Part shown: positions 62,570 to 64,000 of the stretch, piece by piece
Layout of the letters: each line of letters starts with the position of its first letter
Numbering within the stretch: the stretch's first letter is position 1
Notes under the pieces: generated by a model
Databases searched by the model: none
What the model was told of the DNA's origin: nothing
What the model saw: only the letters and a program-made list of their open reading frames with translations
NCBI RefSeq assembly: GCF_022414575.1
Contig: NZ_JADWYQ010000031.1
Location: 1 to 64,000, forward strand
Direction of reading: 5' to 3'
Origin: Streptomyces sp. MUM 178J
GTDB lineage: Bacteria; Actinomycetota; Actinomycetes; Streptomycetales; Streptomycetaceae
DNA length: 64,000 nt
Position numbers and translations under genes: made by a program

Positions 62570-62730
62570 CAGCCCCGCCCGGGGGCACCTCCGTGGGGTC
62601 CCTTGAGGCGCGAGGGGCTGCACAGTCGAGCCCCGCCGGAGTCTGAGGTGCAGGGGCCGGAAACTCGGCCCCGCCGGCGTTTGAGGCGCGGGGCGGAGCC
62701 CTCCGCAAACCCGGCGCGGGCGCCGGGGCC
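62570..62730. repeat. Cluster of Streptomyces REP-like elements
   Basis: Three diverged copies of a GCCCCGCCGG...TTTGAGGCGCGGGG element follow each other: around 62572-62625 (CCAGCCCCGCCC...CTTGAGGCGCGAGG), 62631-62655 (GAGCCCCGCCGGAGTCTGAGG) and 62666-62697 (CGGCCCCGCCGGCG then TTTGAGGCGCGGGGC). Same family as 52597-52661. Confidence 0.6.
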
Positions 62731-62755
62731 TGTACGTCAACCCGCGGCGCACACG

Positions 62756-63238
62756 TCAGGCGGACGGTTCGGACTCCACCGAACGGGCGACGTCCTCCAG
62801 GTCCTTGGCGATCGCCTTGCTCACGGCGCGGCGGCCCAGGCCGCCCAGCAGCTTGGCCACCACGCCGCCGATCCCGCTCGGCGGGGTGGCCGAGAAGGTC
62901 ATCCGGACGGTCGTCGCCTGCGGCCCGTCCCCGCGGAGCGCGAACTCGGAGACATAGTGCGCGCCGTGGGAGTCGGCCTCCACCACATACCGGCGCTCAG
63001 GCTCCACTGCAGTCACATACATCTCTTCCGTCGCCAGCTTGCCCATCATCCGGCGGGTTTCGCGCCAGCGGGTGCCGACATCGAACGACCCGTGCCGCCC
63101 CTCGGAGAGAATCTCCACCCGCTCCACACCGCTCAGCACCCGCGGCATGCTCTCCAGATCGGTCAGCGCCCGCCACACCCGGCCCGCGGGGGCGGCGATC
63201 CGGCGTTCGACGTGCACCGTGGTGTCTCCTGCTGCCAT
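62756..63238 (-). CDS. SRPBCC-family protein (polyketide cyclase/dehydrase-like)
   Basis: 160 residues from ATG 63238. START/SRPBCC fold: VHVERRIAAPAGRVWRALTD at the N terminus, GTRWRETRRMMGKLATEEMY, RRYVVEADSHGAHYVSEFAL, and a long C-terminal helix (VSKAIAKDLEDVARSVESE). A hydrophobic ligand pocket is expected; the ligand is unknown. It follows the decarboxylase gene by 4 nt, so the two are co-transcribed. Confidence 0.8.
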   Translation of the reverse strand: MAAGDTTVHVERRIAAPAGRVWRALTDLESMPRVLSGVERVEILSEGRHGSFDVGTRWRETRRMMGKLATEEMYVTAVEPERRYVVEADSHGAHYVSEFALRGDGPQATTVRMTFSATPPSGIGGVVAKLLGGLGRRAVSKAIAKDLEDVARSVESEPSA

Positions 63239-63242
63239 GCCC

Positions 63243-64000
63243 TCATGGAAGCAGCGCCGCGGCGTACGCGCCCCCCGACTCGGCGACGATCTCGTCGAGC
63301 CGCTGGGCCCGCCGTACGGTCGTGAACCGCACCGCACCGCCGCCGCCGTCGGCGGCGGCGGCGGCGGTGAAGCCGTGGACGGCGGGGCGGGGCAGGCTGT
63401 TGTAGCCGTAGGGGCTGGAGAAGTAGTACGCCCCGGTGTCGAGGACCGCGATCACATCGCCCGGCTCCAGCAGCGGCAGCGGCCGGGCCTCGGCCAGCAG
63501 GTCGCCCGCGAAGCAGGCGGGCCCCGCGATGTCCTGTGCGACCGCGGGTCCGGACTTGGGCAGCCCCTCGGCGTCGTATGCGCGGATCCGCAGCGGCCAG
63601 GACTCCGGGTCGTACACCGTGCGGGCCGCCACCTGCACGCCCGCATGGGTGACGGCGATGGGGCGGCCGCCCGCGGTCTTGGCGTACTCGACCCGGCTCA
63701 GGATCGTGCCGTGCTTGGCCAGCAGCGCCCGGCCGAACTCGGTGACCAGGCCGTAGCCGCCGTCGAACAGCCCTGGCGCCTCCTCCCGGAGCAGTCGGGC
63801 GTATGCGGAGAAGGACGGGGTGTGCTCGTCGGAGGCGAAGTTGACCGGCAGTCCGCCGCCGATGTCGACCGTGTCGATCCGGCGGCGGCCGGCCACGGCG
63901 TTGATCTCTTCGGCGAGCTCCCAGACGGCTCGGACGCCCCGCGCCATCAGGGGCAGCGGTATGCCCTGGGAGCCGGTGTGGATGTGCAGCCGGGTCAGCC
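63243..64000 (-). CDS. PLP-dependent decarboxylase, LysA/ornithine-decarboxylase type (5' partial)
   Basis: The frame is open to the right edge; the C-terminal ~252 residues are visible. Fold type III decarboxylase motifs: LHIHTGSQG near the edge, IDTVDIGGGLPVNF, the catalytic Cys in GPACFAGDLL, and DTGAYYFSSPYGYNSLPRP close to the end, which contacts PLP and substrate. The family decarboxylates diaminopimelate or related amino acids; the exact substrate cannot be told without the N-terminal half. Co-transcribed with the SRPBCC gene. Confidence 0.88.
   Translation of the reverse strand, partial: LTRLHIHTGSQGIPLPLMARGVRAVWELAEEINAVAGRRRIDTVDIGGGLPVNFASDEHTPSFSAYARLLREEAPGLFDGGYGLVTEFGRALLAKHGTILSRVEYAKTAGGRPIAVTHAGVQVAARTVYDPESWPLRIRAYDAEGLPKSGPAVAQDIAGPACFAGDLLAEARPLPLLEPGDVIAVLDTGAYYFSSPYGYNSLPRPAVHGFTAAAAADGGGGAVRFTTVRRAQRLDEIVAESGGAYAAALLP

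Overview
The window is chromosomal DNA of a high-GC actinomycete, almost certainly a Streptomyces. The evidence is a coding GC of roughly 70-72 % with strongly G/C third codon positions, frequent GTG and leaderless starts, a tRNA-Leu(UAA) of the bldA type, a c-di-AMP (ydaO-type) riboswitch in front of an Rpf-type muralytic enzyme, and a DivIC/Ppx/enolase neighbourhood. From memory the gene order (MacB-like ABC pair, mfd, mazG, P450, two Rpf-like proteins, eno, divIC, DUF501, ppx, ndh, cfa) resembles the S. coelicolor SCO3090-SCO3111 region. That comparison is recollection and was not searched.

Layout. 0-4 kb: end of a SUKH-like immunity gene, a coiled-coil protein and a DHA2 efflux pump with an unusual repetitive N-terminal extension. 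4.1-12.5 kb: a MacB-like ABC transporter, mfd and a secreted HNH-type lipoprotein. 12.5-13.6 kb: a RelE-like toxin/antitoxin pair beside a transposase remnant. 13.8-19.8 kb: a DUF4352 membrane protein, an orphan HTH-methylase-specificity fusion, two small membrane proteins and a Ser/Thr kinase. 19.9-27.7 kb: a cell-surface glycan cluster (YfhO, GtrB, GtrA, polysialyltransferase-like protein, GT2, methyltransferase). 27.8-33.4 kb: SurA-like lipoprotein, MazG, P450 and two Rpf/LysM proteins, the second behind the riboswitch. 33.7-41.3 kb: eno, divIC, DUF501, ppx, a RelE/Phd module inserted behind ppx, ndh with Rex-like operators, and cfa. 41.4-44.9 kb: a second MacB-like ABC pair. 45.2 kb: bldA. 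45.7-49.9 kb: a lower-GC glycosyltransferase/teichoic-acid island. 50.9-59.9 kb: BI-1 family protein, DUF4287, a thiolase with a palindromic operator, SGNH hydrolase, cystathionine beta-synthase and an RpiR-type regulator. 60.0-62.2 kb: a Roadblock/PATAN signalling cluster. 62.4-64 kb: small proteins and the end of a LysA-like decarboxylase.

How the genes work together. Much of the window concerns the cell envelope: surface glycans, teichoic acid, muralytic enzymes, septation and transporters. Several connections to development are visible. bldA lies in the window, and exactly two annotated genes carry TTA codons, which only bldA reads: the GtrB-like glycosyltransferase (codon 34) and the PATAN protein of the Roadblock cluster (codon 245). 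Second messenger (c-di-AMP) and redox (Rex/NADH) control points are visible before rpfA and ndh. Mobile traces are modest: two toxin/antitoxin modules, one next to a transposase relic and the other flanked by a duplicated ppx 3' end, and a few tandem or REP-like repeats.
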